Origin: Megalonaias nervosa
Taxonomy: Eukaryota; Mollusca; Bivalvia; Unionida; Unionidae
Direction of reading: 5' to 3'
Assembly: GCA_016617855.1 (NCBI GenBank)
Contig: JAECUM010004364.1
Span: 45,058-109,057 of the forward strand
DNA length: 64,000 bases
The notes under the pieces: generated by a model
Databases searched by the model: none
Seen by the model: only the letters and a program-made list of their open reading frames with translations
What the model was told of the DNA's origin: nothing
Part shown: piece by piece, positions 11,478 to 23,048 of the stretch
How positions within the stretch are numbered: position 1 is the first letter of the stretch
Layout: each line of letters begins with the position of its first letter
Made by a program: the position numbers and the translations under genes

Positions 11478-11662
11478 GTCACAGTGGCCAAGTGGTTACC
11501 ATGTCAGGCTTGTGACAAAGAGGTTGCAGGTTCAAATAATACCATCAGATCAGCCTGGGTCAGCTACTGTGGTGCATCCCTGGGCAAGGCACTTTACTCC
11601 AATTGCCTCAGCACTAAGTAACCTACTTGTGTTGCCGTGCTGTAAAACACCAAATTGAACTA
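11478..11662 (+). mobile_element. tRNA-derived SINE, second family
   Basis: The head 'gtcacagtggccaagtggtt' contains an A-box (TGGCCAAGTGG), and 'gcaggttcaaataatacc' is a B-box (GGTTCAAAT). The body 'tgggcaaggcactttactcc' is a phrase shared by many metazoan tRNA-SINEs. The element ends 'tgtaaaacaccaaattgaac'. It differs in body from the family at 4371-4621, so two SINE families are present. No target-site duplication was identified. Confidence 0.75.
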
Positions 11663-12179
11663 AGCCACTAATTCTATCAGCTTTACAGTTACAAACTGTT
11701 GACTAAAAGTAAATTAATCTTGACCTTCAAGAAAAGATGGTAACACACCATTTAGTTTCGATGTGTAAATTTAAAAATATCCTGCCAATAGGCTGGTTTG
11801 AGTAAAACTACCAAGAAGAATAATATTGGAAGAGTTTGTACAAAATTACACAAGCATCCATACACACTGATTCCATTTTCCATGGGCAGTGTCATTTGTA
11901 CATTTTTTACACTGGATGATTGCTTAGGTAAACATTCAGTACAATCAAAGTTACAAACAGATACCACCCCCCACCACCCCGAAAAGTTAGCTAAATGACA
12001 TGGCATTGCCTATCACCATGCTTCCAATCTATGCCACCAGGTGTATAGCCTGATCCTGGGACAAATTTTACACTGCTGTAAATATCCATTTCTCTTTTTA
12101 TATATAGTTAATGTATATATTGTTATATTGTAGGAATCTGGTCATTATGAGCCAAGAACAAGTCCCCGACTCCAGGGGC

Positions 12180-12376
12180 GTGACCCAGGATGTATATTGG
12201 ATGTACGAGTGCATGCATCCCCTTTCCTTGTGACCCAGGATATATATTGGATGTAAGAGTGCATGCATCCCCTTTCCTTGTGACCCAGGATATATACTGG
12301 ATGTAAGAGTGCATGCATCCCCTTTCCTTGTGACCCAGGATATATAGGATGTACAAGTGCATGCATCCCCTTTCCT
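12180..12376. repeat. 50-bp tandem repeat, four copies
   Basis: Four units beginning 'gtgacccaggatatatattg' and ending 'tgcatgcatcccctttcctt' at 12180, 12230, 12280 and 12330 (the last 47 bp). They are over 90% alike, so the amplification is recent. Because 50 is not a multiple of three, the same repeat peptide appears in several overlapping minus frames; these are not genes. Confidence 0.97.
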
Positions 12377-12910
12377 TGTGCCCAATAAATGTATATATAA
12401 TTGTAGGATTAGAATATTAACAGTTTCCAAGTTATAAGCCAGAGTCAAGTTGCCAATCTCAGGGGCACAACCCAGGTTCTGTGCTGGATATATGTCTAAT
12501 TTTCTCTCATCATGCCCTTCAGGCATATATGGAGCTAGCTTACAGTTTCCAAATTATGACACAGAAGCAAGTCCCCTTCTCTTGGGCCTTTATAGCATAT
12601 AAGTTTGATTTAATCATGTTCTTCAACCATTACATAGAAGATGTGGATCTCATGTTTCCAAGCTATGACCCTGGGAGAAGTACCCAACCTAATAAGCATG
12701 ACCTGTGGTTGTACTGGATAGTATACCTGACTTTATACTGTTATTGGATGAGGATCTCAACAGTTTCCAACTGTTGAGATTCCATCCAATCCAAGTTGTG
12801 ACCCAGGGGCAGCATCCCCACATGGCCTGCTCCTGAGACAAGATGAAGGTGTAACCCAAAAGCCCATTACATATATTATAGCCTGGCCTTGATAAAGATG
12901 GCATAAATTA
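12377..12910. repeat. Diverged repeats related to the flanks of the 50-bp array
   Basis: Phrases like 'cagtttccaagttataagcc', 'cagtttccaaattatgacac' and 'catgtttccaagctatgacc' recur at about 12420, 12543 and 12651, each followed by an 'aagtcccc...' type segment. They look like older ~115-bp units of the same tandem family. A perfect short palindrome, caacagtttccaactgttg, lies at 12757-12776. Confidence 0.55.
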
Positions 12911-14400
12911 ATGTTTTGATATCTTACTGTACTTAAAATATTGAGACTCGGTTTTTAAAAAAATTATCCCTAGTAACTAGTCCCATTCCAAGGGTCATAT
13001 TAAAATTTTAAAACCGTTGTTTATTTCTAAAGACCACTCCAATCAATTTCCATGTTTAAAATTTATATATTTAAAGCTGTACGAGATACACTATATTAGT
13101 AACGGAGGGACAGACAGACACATGGGCAGGAAGACATAATCCCTACATTCTTAAAAAAAATGCATGGAGATCAAAATTAATGTTAATTTTCTTGAACTTA
13201 TTTAAACATTATGACTGTCAATGATAATTATGAAAAGTTTTCAAATAATATAAATATTTTGACAAAATCAATGAATGGTCAACAGAGTACATCTTCCATG
13301 AAACAACTTGTTCATGACATGAGAAACATGAAAGAAATTTACATGTGTCTGAATATAAAGATATAACTAATAACATACACATTAATTATACTGACAAGAT
13401 GTTGATTTTTATTTTAATTACTAATTATATTCCTAATACAAGTATGAACAACAGAAACTCCAGCCATTAAAACACTCCTTTCCATCTACCCTATTAATAT
13501 AAACTGCAATTTCCCATTCAAATGTCAGGACTGAAGAAAGAATGGTTGTGAGGTACATACAAGCAGTGAACTGGAACAGAAAAACTGTAAATAACTAATG
13601 CATATTGCAGGTAAATATTATTTTTATTACTATTATTAGTAGTTATTATTATTGTTATTACCTCAAGTTTTATATTTGGAAAAATAAAGCTTCTGAAGAC
13701 GGGGGTTTTTGTGTGAAGCTGTCAATAGGTGATTACTTGGTATTTGTAATAGATGAGTTCCTCAAAGAATTGAAGTATACTAAAGTATCAGATTTAAGTT
13801 ACAGATTATCCATGGTAAAGGAACACTACATGTAGGACAGTCACTTCAGAACTTATAAGTGATTTCATGCATATCTGCTGGGTCATCAAGTTCACAAAAT
13901 AGCTTTATTTTCTGAAATGTTAACATTTATGGATCCAAAATATTACTGCTCTCTCAACTAGATTTTACACAGGATTCAACAAGTTCCTAATTGGATTTTA
14001 CATGGGATTCAATGAGCTCTTAACTGGATTTTTTAAACCAAATTCTATCTATATCTTATATCCAGATTCTAAAAATACTTTCCAGAGATTACTGGGAAAA
14101 AAAATTCATGTATCACCCTACCAGAAATAAATATACGGCAATTTTTTCACACAGAATATGGATGCAAATAAACTATCATGGAGGAATTTACTCCAATGCA
14201 GGTCAAAATATTTTTCCTGCAAGCTACACATGATTTAATTATGATGTTTTAGAGGGAAAATAATTCAGTTCAGTATACAAATTTACAAATAAATTGTATC
14301 CAAGTGCGGAGCAACAGATTTCTGTGCATCATCAAAGTCTGAAACTCATGCACATATTAACAGACATGATTTTGGTCTTCCATAAAAAAAGCTGAAAAAA
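12911..14400. other. DPP3 intron, no recognisable feature
   Basis: Very AT-rich sequence. Near 13965-14035 'ggattttacatgggattcaa' type segments repeat about three times at ~35-bp spacing. No coding signal is seen. Confidence 0.4.
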
Positions 14401-14404
14401 TTTT

Positions 14405-14490
14405 AAGGGGGGTTTGGGGGTCCTCCCCAATGGTGTCTCGGGGGCAGCGCCCCCGATCCGGCGCTCCAGGGTGCCAAAGGCCCCCAGCCA
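14405..14490. repeat. GC-rich block with hairpins, probable transposon terminus
   Basis: In an AT-rich intron, 'ggggggtttgggggtcctcc' is followed by a perfect 6-bp stem hairpin gggggcagcgccccc and 'gatccggcgctccaggg'. Such blocks occur at the ends of some repeat families. The BED-like transposase fragment lies 330 bp away on the minus strand and may belong to the same element, but that is inference. Confidence 0.5.
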
Positions 14491-14819
14491 AAAACGCATT
14501 TTACACTCATGAAAAACTGCTCCTGGTGCAACTTATGATCATAAAATAAACCAAAATAATCATTTGAAAAACTAATAAACTTACCAAAAATGTTCAACTT
14601 GACTTCAATAATTTCACAATATTTATAGTCACATGAATTTGTTCTCCAATACTATTGATGCAGAAGTTATTTCATGTGCATGTCAGTGTTCACATTGTAA
14701 TTAAGTCACAATAATGTGTCCATTTTTGCAGCAAATATATTATACTTCTCTCTTTTCATAACAAATCTGTAAAATAAACACTGATGTACATCAACTATAT
14801 ACAAATAATCCCATACATT

Positions 14820-15365
14820 CACTTGTCTTTTTTGCCACTGGACACAACCTGTTGATATGCTAGCCGAGCTCTTTCTATGGCTTTGGCAAAGATTTCTTTA
14901 GTCTTCCTTTTTGTCACCACCGACTTTTTTGGCTCAATGTGAATTGTTTCTTTTCCTTCTCAACGAGAGCCTTTTTCCTTTCAAGCTAGTGCTTGTATTG
15001 GTGACATACAGTGCATATATTCTGACAGAGGGCTACATTTGTTCTCTCATGCAAGAAATCTTTCTTCTTATATAATTAATTGCACTTTTTTCCAGATGCC
15101 TTCTGAGCTTCAATTTTTCCGTATCCAGCTTCTTTTGTAGGTGCTGTTCCAAGCTCTTCTAACTGCGATTACCATAATTCAGATCTTTCTTGCAGAGGTC
15201 ACAAAATTCCAGTCCTCTAGCATTCAGTTTTCTTATAAACTGACCAACTAAATTTCCGTCAACTTTTTTCTCCAGCCATTCCCATTTCCACACATTTTTT
15301 AAACCTTTATCTAAACTTTTCGTGTCATGGTCTCTCTCAACAACTTGGGACGCCATGTTTTGCAA
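14820..15365 (-). pseudogene. BED-like zinc-finger fragment of a DNA transposon
   Basis: From 15353 the minus strand encodes a protein starting MASQVVERDHD, followed by KWEWLEKKVDGNLVGQFIRK, LNARGLEFCDLCKKDLNYG and then Lys/Arg-rich sequence in shifted frames down to SSGKKDK and a stop near 14823. The pattern W-x-W-L-x-x-x-V-D...C-x-x-C-x-x-x-I-N-Y-G is the BED/C2H2-like N terminus found in hAT-type and related mobile element proteins of marine animals. The later His ligands and the transposase domain are absent, so only the DNA-binding head remains. Confidence 0.5.
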
Positions 15366-15549
15366 GCATGCTTCTTCTTTCCATTGCCATCAGTTTCCAT
15401 TACACGAAGATTCATTGGATGAATTTAAACTTTTGACCAATCAGAATATTCTTTACAAGAGTCATGTGCTAACTAATATACGGAACGAATACTTTACAAG
15501 GGTCGTTGCGGAATGGGACTGGACAGACCGTTGTTAAAAACCGGATCGG

Positions 15550-17238
15550 AGATGATATAAAAAATGCATTGTATCAAGAAAAATCTTATTCAAGTCAGGA
15601 GAAAAGCAAATTCCGCTTCAAAATGGAGAAAAATCATGTCTGGTATTAAACTATTTTATGCTCTTGGGACATGAATAATAATTATTTTTTTCCATGACCC
15701 AAGACTTATAAGCATGTAAAACGAATCCAGCCTTTTCAATAACCTCATCAATAAACTCTTCTAAACTATGATTGTTTTTGTTATTATTTTGAAGGTACAT
15801 ATTTTCTGATCTCCCCAACAGGAAATTAAATAAAGGTAAATACTAGTACTTACACAGTGCAAATCATGCTTAGCATCAATTCTATTTTTGTTTATTCCCA
15901 AAAATATTAGATGTTTATTTTGCATCATTTATTGTTTTCACCAAATCGCAGTATTTCATATTACATTTCAGCTAGATGTACATTGCTGTTTCATTTACTT
16001 CGATCCACGTGCTCACAAGTTACTGTTTATCAATGATATAAGCAATCCTTCAAACTGAGGTAATCCTTATGAAAATGTACAGATGCTTAATTGTACAGGG
16101 CACATAACCAGCATATATTCACATAACTGTCACATGTTTATGAAAGAATGATTATAATAAAGGCTAAAATTCAGAATATAGACTGACCAAGATCATCACC
16201 AATCTATTTCAGTTTTGTTTTGGCTGAACAAAACCATAATTTTCTATACACTGGGAAGTCAGTTGTTTAGGCATCTCCTTAGTTTATAAATGGCAGATTT
16301 GTCTTTTGTTTTATGAAAGTAATTCAGGGCAATTAATCTTTTAAACCAAGAAACTGGCTCGGGTCAAGAAGGAATTTTGTCTGGCAGCTATGCCAGTACT
16401 TTGATGTGTATCTTCCTTGTATTCATTAATATTATCATGATTCCTGTACCTGTGTAAAGGTCAATTACATGAAAGTAAACTACAACTGAGTATTTACAGT
16501 ATTACTATTAGTTTTGAAGCCTTATTTCTGAAACTTCTTTATTGTATTTTGGAGATGTTATTTACGTTTTAGTGCAGTGGAGTGTATGATTCGAATCCAA
16601 TGAATGTACTTCATTCAGTGCAAGTTCAAACCTTATATGTACATGTGGTGGGGCCACTATATATACTCACTAAATGCGAATGTCAAGTCAAACACTATTG
16701 TTATTCATTTTTGTCATACTGGGATCACATATTAATGAGTCAGGTATTTACACTTTTAAGGCCAAATAAAAACTTAGTTACAGGTGCAATGATCCAAACT
16801 TCTAATGCAATAGCATGTAATAAAACAATAATTAACTATAGCCAAATGGGAAAATTACTGTTACACCAACATTGTCATCGTCTGAACAAATTATACACAA
16901 ATCTGAATTAAGTTGGCATAATTTAAAAAAAACAACAGGAAAATTAAAGAGATTTATTGACTTTTCAACAAATTATTTAAACTTATAACATTTCCATGTA
17001 ATGTCATAAAATGATTGCTTACCTTACAATCACAATTTGGTAAATAATAAATGTATTGTTTCTGTTGGTAATCATTATTTATCACCAAATATATGGCAAA
17101 AGTGTATTGTTGTCTACTTTATTTATGTTGGCAAACATAGCACTAACTGGTCATCTCTTATGAATATCCTTCTAACTTAAGAATTAATGTGAATACAAGA
17201 ATGTTTACAAGTCATCCATTAATGAAAATATTACTCAC
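15550..17238. other. DPP3 intron, no recognisable feature
   Basis: AT-rich. An open frame of 109 codons at 16582-16911 (+) has no recognisable domain and no splice or conservation support. Confidence 0.4.
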
Positions 17239-17301
17239 TCTCTCTCCAGTCTCTGTGTGCTTCACATTCTCTATGTCGAAATTAAACTTCCCATCCTCCT
17301 C
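17239..17301 (-). CDS. DPP3: DPP3 coding exon with ETGE motif
   Basis: This exon has 63 nt (21 codons), encoding EEDGKFNFDIENV then KHTETGER. It lies between the HELLGH and EECRAE exons, and its length keeps the spacing of those motifs equal to that in human DPP3. ETGE is the sequence by which mammalian DPP3 binds the Kelch domain of KEAP1. The acceptor is tttctag and the donor gtgagt. An alternative donor 4 nt downstream (gtaata) would break the frame, so gtgagt is preferred. Confidence 0.93.
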
Positions 17302-17429
17302 CTAGAAATAAAAAAGAAAATTTTATGGTAAGAGAGAAAACTAATTTTATTCATATAACAAGATGTTTATCTGGTGACCATGAATCCCCTCATCAAATGG
17401 AGCATATATTGTGTAGCTATGAGTATGGA

Positions 17430-17556
17430 GGACTGATGCCAAGACACTGGGAATGAATCTTTGCAATGGTAAACACCATGACAGCCAGGTCTGGATAGGA
17501 TTCAAGCCCTTTACTCATCAGTTGTGAGTAAAAAACTAATGACTCAGCCACCATGT
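17430..17556 (-). mobile_element. Possible tRNA-SINE head
   Basis: On the minus strand 'ggtggctgagtcattag' resembles an A-box and 'gggcttgaatcctatcc' a B-box at tRNA-like spacing. The rest is diverged. A decayed SINE head is more likely than a functional tRNA because the cloverleaf does not close. Confidence 0.35.
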
Positions 17557-17629
17557 GGAGGAAAGAAATATTACTTATGAATACACTACTCACGGAGATG
17601 CATCAACAAGCAAAGTTTCATTGGTGAAG

Positions 17630-18550
17630 GGTCAAAATAAACTTTCATTAGTCTATATATAATGGGGTTCAGAAGGATCAACCAAAGAATTTACTAAAAA
17701 TACAAAACATCTCTTAAGCTGTATAATTAGGTCAAAGTGTCTTGGTTTTAGTAAAGATGAACTACTGTAACTGAAATAGATACATAATAAATTTTAATAA
17801 ATGTAGGGAAAATAGGTTAAATGATATTAAAGGCAGAAAACCCTAAACAAATAGCAGAAAATATGCGTATCACTTCATTTTGAAAATTAGGACACAGTTA
17901 CAGTTTTTGTATGGATGTGTTTACTCCTGTTGAGATGCATCCATATAACAATTTTCAAAATTGCAGGTGAAACAGGGTAGAATATACTGAGGTGTAATGA
18001 ATGGATAGCTGAAAATACTAAAGTTATTCAAACAAGATAATTCTGATATAGTTGGCTTGCTCTGCCAGAAATGCATCCTCATAGTTACATAAATGTTGGT
18101 AAAATAATGTCCAGGAAGTCAAGTTTACAAATTAGGTCACTGTGATATCCTTTTGATATGGCTGCCTCACTGTTGTTGGGATGCATCCACATTTTTTCCG
18201 ATGTATAGATTTTCACAAATGCAAGTGAATTTGTTTTAAGATATTGAAGACTTATAAAATAACAGCTAAAAATACAAGATTCACTTAAGCATAAAAATTG
18301 GATCAGAGACCCAAGTCTAACTTACCCAACTTACTCTCCTGAGATGCATCCTCATACCCAATTTTCATGAGTGTAGGGGAAATAGAGTTCAATATATCTG
18401 GGTTTCAATGAAGGGCTGAAAAAGTTCCTTAAGCATGCAAATTTGGTCATAGTGACCTAGTTTTGATATGGCTTACTTACTCTGAGATTTATCCACATAC
18501 AAATATTTATTGTATAGATAAAGTTGCATGCAGTATATTGAATTTTCTCT
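17630..18550. repeat. ~200-bp diverged tandem repeat, about 4-5 units
   Basis: Each unit contains, in order, 'gagatgcatcc(t)cata', 'aattttca..tg.aggtgaaa', 'ggctgaaaatac.aaagtt', and 'aaattaggtcacagtgac' followed by 'ttttgatatggct'. Anchors such as 'gatgcatcc' are at 17932, 18072, 18180 and 18343. The units have drifted strongly, so the array is old. No coding capacity. Confidence 0.65.
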
Positions 18551-18829
18551 GCATTATAAAGTTGGAAATTCACTCTGAAAACCATATTTTATGGTCAAAT
18601 TTAAACTTTTCAACGGAAATATTTACATTTTTTTAAAAATATAATTGAGAAGAGTCATAATTATTTTTCTATTTTTTCACCAAAATTTTGATCATCTTTG
18701 TGCACATTAAGCATCAAATATGAAGCTGAAGAAAAAACAGATCATACACTACCAATATTATTCTAATTTTGATACCCTATTTAACCCTTTCAATTTTGAC
18801 TGCAATTGTAATGCATGAAATCCCCATAT

Positions 18830-19045
18830 TTATATGATCATTCAATTAGGAGAAGTAGTGACAGGTATTTTCAAGATGGCTGCTGTGATGGCCATATTTG
18901 ATGTCTGAGGAACACCATAATCATTTAGGACTAACTAGACATCATAAGAAGTCTTTCAGTAAAACTCTAACAATTATAAGAAAATCCATTCAGACAGGAT
19001 ATCAGTAACAAAATTTTCAAGATGGCTACTGTGGTGGCTTTCTGA
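18830..19045. repeat. 'Accaactagac' repeat family, copy cluster 1
   Basis: Contains 'aagatggctgctgtgatggc', 'ggactaactagacatcataa', 'gaagtctttcagtaaaactc' and a second start 'caagatggctactgtggtgg'. The same ordered blocks recur at 25310-26150, 26640-26870, 52690-52910, 54420-54600 and 56060-56800. The unit is about 170-180 bp. Unclassified, non-coding. Confidence 0.7.
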
Positions 19046-19049
19046 GAGG

Positions 19050-20705
19050 TACCATTTTCATTTAGAACCAATCAAGACCATTGGCCAAGACATGGAATCT
19101 GCCAGGAATATGTTTGATCTGGATGTCGATGTTGTGATGCGTGGACAAACAGCAAAATTCCCAAACAGAATGCAGAGTTGAGGTGATTCAGTATTGCCTT
19201 GTTTGAGGAGGTACATCACTGTCACTAAGTTGTCTGACATGAGGAGTACAAACTTGCTCTGAAGACAGTCAGTTCAGAAGGCTTTGATAATAGCTTTCAT
19301 CTCCAAGAGATTGATGAGGAAATCTGTGTCCTCCGGACCCCACTGGCTACTGAAAGTGTCAAAGCCTGGTAACAGATGGTCTCCCAACTATAATTGCTTG
19401 TGTCTGTACACATATTCACATCTGGTTGTGGCTGTTCTCTATATATTCCGTTGTGAGTCAACCTTGGTTGCACCACTTGTCCAGGAATGATACTCTCTTG
19501 TTCATTATGATGATCCTGTAATTGAGTGGCATGGAAATCACCAGAGATATAGCAAGGTCATCAGCAAAGGGAACATGTAGAGGCAACCCAGTGGGATAAG
19601 TTCTGCTGCTGCATAAATTCAGTTGACAATGGATTCTGTGATGATGAAGATTCCTACCACCTGAAGGTGGGTACAATGTACTGGCTTGAGGTGAGTGAGA
19701 AAATCCATACCCAGATGAATGAACTGATTGGATGGACAAAGATGGGATTTCCCAAATGATCAGAAAACATAGATCATGTAAAAGGGATATGAAACTGGTC
19801 TTTCCTTGGAATAGAACTGATCATATGTTTCTGGAGATGACACAACAGAGTACTTTTGTAAAGACTTATGTTCAAGCTGGAAGAGAGTGCATGAAAATGA
19901 TAACAATTTCCTCTGTATGCAAACCACAAAAGCTTCTACAAGGACAAATGGAGGGGAATGTTCAAGTACGCATCTGTCAGATTGAGTTAGATGGCAAATT
20001 CATTTGGACAGATGGGAGTAGACTGATCTTGCAGTCTCCATGTTACATTTTGGTGGAAGTATGAACTAATTTAGATGACCGAGACTGATGAATGGTCTAA
20101 GCTTACCATTGGTTGTCCTGAACAGAAAAGGCTGGGAGGAAAACTCCGAAGATTGTGGATTCTGGACAATCTCCACTGTTCACTTCACAATGAATGTTCT
20201 GATCTCTTGCTGTAAAAGTATGTCCTTCAGAAAGTCTGATGGTACTTCCATCATGAATGGATTGGATTAAAAGAGAGGGGTTGGCAAAATGAAAACTATG
20301 AGATCTGTAAAGAGGGCATTGGAATGTGTCTTGTACCAGTGAAATTGCATAGGACACTGATAGTTGTCCCTCAGAAGAAAAAACAATGCTTTGGAATTGC
20401 ATGGGTCACTGAACTTTCTGCATATTTCCTTGATTTTGCCTGACTGCTGGGAATGATGGAAGGAAGGGCTGACCCTGTGTGCCATTGCAGAAGTGGGGGT
20501 GGGATTGGAATTCTGAAGGGTGGGATTGGAATTCCAAGTTTGGCAACAACCTATAAATTCCTCTATTCCTGCCATAAAAAAATACTCCGCTCAGTGGTGA
20601 GATCCGAGAATGAACCATCATCAAGTTTATCCCCAAACACAGTGTGTGGGTCTTTCTTGTCAGGATCAAGAATGATATCAGGTTAATACATTCCCAGAGG
20701 GACAA
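19050..20705 (-). pseudogene. DIRS-like retroelement, RT region, decayed
   Basis: The minus strand, with many frameshifts, reads LNLTDAYLNIPLHLSL, then LLWFAYRGNCYHFHAL. This matches the DIRS-group reverse-transcriptase signature DL-(K/T)-DAY-x-H-(V/I)-P-I-H...K-x-L-R-F-A-x-x-G-x-x-Y-Q-F-x-x-LPFGL. Downstream (lower coordinates) are VHPISSFIWVWIFSLTS and a segment paralogous to 46330-46560. It is the same element family as 46140-48910, since long stretches such as 'agcctggtaacagatgg' and 'atagcaaggtcatc' recur. The catalytic YxDD is not intact. Assignment to DIRS rests on motif order. Confidence 0.65.
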
Positions 20706-22132
20706 AATTCAAGGTAACTAAACCTGATCTACAGATTATTTCTTTGTTGGACAATCATATAAGGATGTCACTGACTATACTTATTTCAAAGGTGAGTCGG
20801 TCTAATTTACAGTTTCTTTCTCATATAATCAACAGAGGTATTGCCAAATAAGTTGGTTTGATCATTATGGTTTCCCAAATGTTTAAATGCTCTATAGCCA
20901 AATAATCAAGACAACAGATGTGTGAAAGCTTATCTTCTGGGCTTATGAAAAAAACCACCTTAACTGAATGGTTGTTCTAGGTTAAAAATGTGTGAGGGTC
21001 TAATGCACAGACATTCTGAACTATATTTCATTGTGGTATATCAGCACATCTTACCCTGAGAACAAAATATGTTAAGCTTAGGCCCAAATTAAGAAACACA
21101 GACATCAGCAACAACCTCTAACTTTTATTATTATTCTCTAGGTCTTATTACCAGAAATTACTTTATGTATTTTTTATCTAGTAAAAAGTCTGTTTGTTGT
21201 CAGTAAATAATAATTTTAAAAAAACACCCCACAAAAGAGTGGAATAAAATACTATTGATGAGTGAAATTCTACAGTATTGAATTTTGAAAGAAAGAAATG
21301 ATGTATGTAAATGTAAACTGCATTCCATGATCAGTGAACTGTTGTATCAAACAGTAGTTTCTCACTGCCTTAAGCAGTCAATGGTGCATATGTACAGTGA
21401 CCACAGAGTCCATGCAAATTAAATTTATGAAGATGGCATGGTTTAAATAAATGTGAATTGATCTAGTCACATGGACAGTGTGATTCAAAGGTGTCAATGT
21501 GTCAATTTTGAAAGTGAGGCAGTTTTATCATTATGGTAGAGGGTTGATGCAATTCATCTGCTGGATGGTTGTAAATGTAGTTGTGTTATCACAGCAGAAA
21601 TGACCAGGAATTAACCGTTTATTCAGCAGTGCTAACAGTGATAACCTTAGTGTCACTGAACACCAGGAAGATCACATCTGATGTAAATGAACAAAGATAA
21701 TAACTGCCATCCACTGCCAACACATCTTAACGGCTACAAATATATCACTATGAACACAATCTTACATAACACAATTTGTTTTCCCTCTCTCTCACATACA
21801 AACACACATTCAACAACATCAACAGAAGTATTGTTTAGTTTATTTAGGTTTTTTAAAATGCATCAAGTATTGGAGTCTTAATTTCAAGGACTGCATTGTA
21901 AATCCAGCAATGGAAGGATTATCAGTCATTAGGATTAGCCTTTGACTGTTGAATAACATGCAAAGAATAAGATCTTAACTTGTGCTTTGATTATCATAGC
22001 TAATTAAAGACGGAACAGAACTGCAAACAAACAAGCTTACTGCATCCACTGATAGTCACCTGTACATAACATCAATCATTGATCAATGTCTAAAGCATGT
22101 GCATTCCTGTTTGTTTGTTTATGGTCATCTTG
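20706..22132. other. DPP3 intron, no recognisable feature
   Basis: AT-rich sequence with nothing recognised. The open frame at 21687-21881 (+) is low-complexity. Confidence 0.4.
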
Positions 22133-22330
22133 GTGTTTTGAACATACCTGCTTGCCAAGTGTTATGAACATCTTTGCTTAGTGTTGTGAACATGCTTATT
22201 TGCTTATTGTTGTGAACATGCTTATTTGCTTAGTGTTGTGAAAATGCTTGTTTGCTTAGTGTTGTGAACATAATTTTTTGCTTAATTTTGTGAACACCCC
22301 TGCTTATTAAATGTTGTTAACATCCTTGAC
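22133..22330. repeat. 26-bp tandem repeat, about 7-8 copies
   Basis: The unit is 'gttgtgaacatgcttatttg' plus 'cttagt', best preserved between 22183 and 22290, with shorter (22-bp) and diverged units at both edges. No coding meaning. Confidence 0.92.
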
Positions 22331-22351
22331 TGCTAATACTTACTTCTGATT

Positions 22352-22715
22352 CTAGCTGTGATACTGATGTAGAAACTACATAAACAGGGGCTTTGACTGT
22401 GATATTGATATAGACATTACAAATGGGCTTTGCCTGTGATATTGATATAGACACTACACAGAAAGGGGCTTTGTGATATTGATGTAGACACTACATAGAA
22501 AGGGTCTTCAACTGTAATATTGATTTAGACACTACATGGAAAAAGGGGCTTCCACTGTGATATCGATGTAGAAATAGAAAGGGGCTTTGACTGTGATATT
22601 GATGTAGACATGACATAGAAGGATGGCTTTGACTGTAAGTACATTGTAGATATGATATAGAATGGGGTTTTAACTGTGATACTGATGTAGACACTACAAA
22701 ACGGGTTGTGATTGT
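22352..22715. repeat. ~41-bp tandem repeat, about 9 copies
   Basis: The unit is 'tgactgtgatattgatgtag' followed by 'acactacatagaaaggggct' with small length changes between copies. It follows the 26-bp array after a ~20-bp gap; two unrelated minisatellites side by side mark an unstable stretch 240 bp downstream of the HELLGH exon. Confidence 0.92.
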
Positions 22716-22955
22716 AAGAGTATCTGAGAATTATTGATCTTTAAATGAATGTGTATTATTCAGTTATCTACTCCAGTAACAAATGGTTATTACTCTCATT
22801 AATGGAATGTGCCACCAAATGGATGAATCTAATTTCATATAACTTTCTGTAACCTGAACTATTACAGACTAGAAATATTCAAATATTTAGAAATTTGAAT
22901 AACATTGTTGTACAAGAGACATAAAGTAAATATATTTCTTCTACTTTTTGTGTAC

Positions 22956-23048
22956 CTGAATGAAGAGTTTGCCACTTCCATGACCAAGTAGCTCATGCAG
23001 TCCAACTTGGACTTCAAAGGCTGGTATCTTCAGCTTGGAATACAACTC
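22956..23048 (-). CDS. DPP3: DPP3 catalytic exon with HELLGH zinc motif
   Basis: This exon has 93 nt (31 codons, phase 0 at both ends), encoding [16 protein letters not shown], then [21 protein letters not shown] is the diagnostic M49 motif, a six-residue variant of HEXXH. Its two histidines bind zinc and the first glutamate is the catalytic base (His450, Glu451 and His455 in human DPP3). All three are intact. The acceptor is ttttag and the donor gtacac. The 3' intron holds the 26-bp and ~41-bp minisatellites at 22133-22715. Confidence 0.96.

Noticed and set aside
12098..12526. Overlapping minus-strand open frames with repeated 'ILGHKERGCMHS' peptides
   Set aside because: They are translations of the 50-bp tandem repeat in three frames; the peptide repeat follows from the DNA repeat and there is no independent coding signal.
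14405..14490. GC-rich block considered as rRNA or bacterial contamination
   Set aside because: It is under 100 bp, flanked by ordinary intron sequence, and has no rRNA motif.
16582..16911. A 109-codon plus-strand open frame
   Set aside because: No recognisable domain, no splice context, and composition like surrounding intron.
17430..17556. Possible functional tRNA gene on the minus strand
   Set aside because: A- and B-box-like motifs exist but a cloverleaf with paired acceptor stem cannot be formed; a SINE head is more likely.
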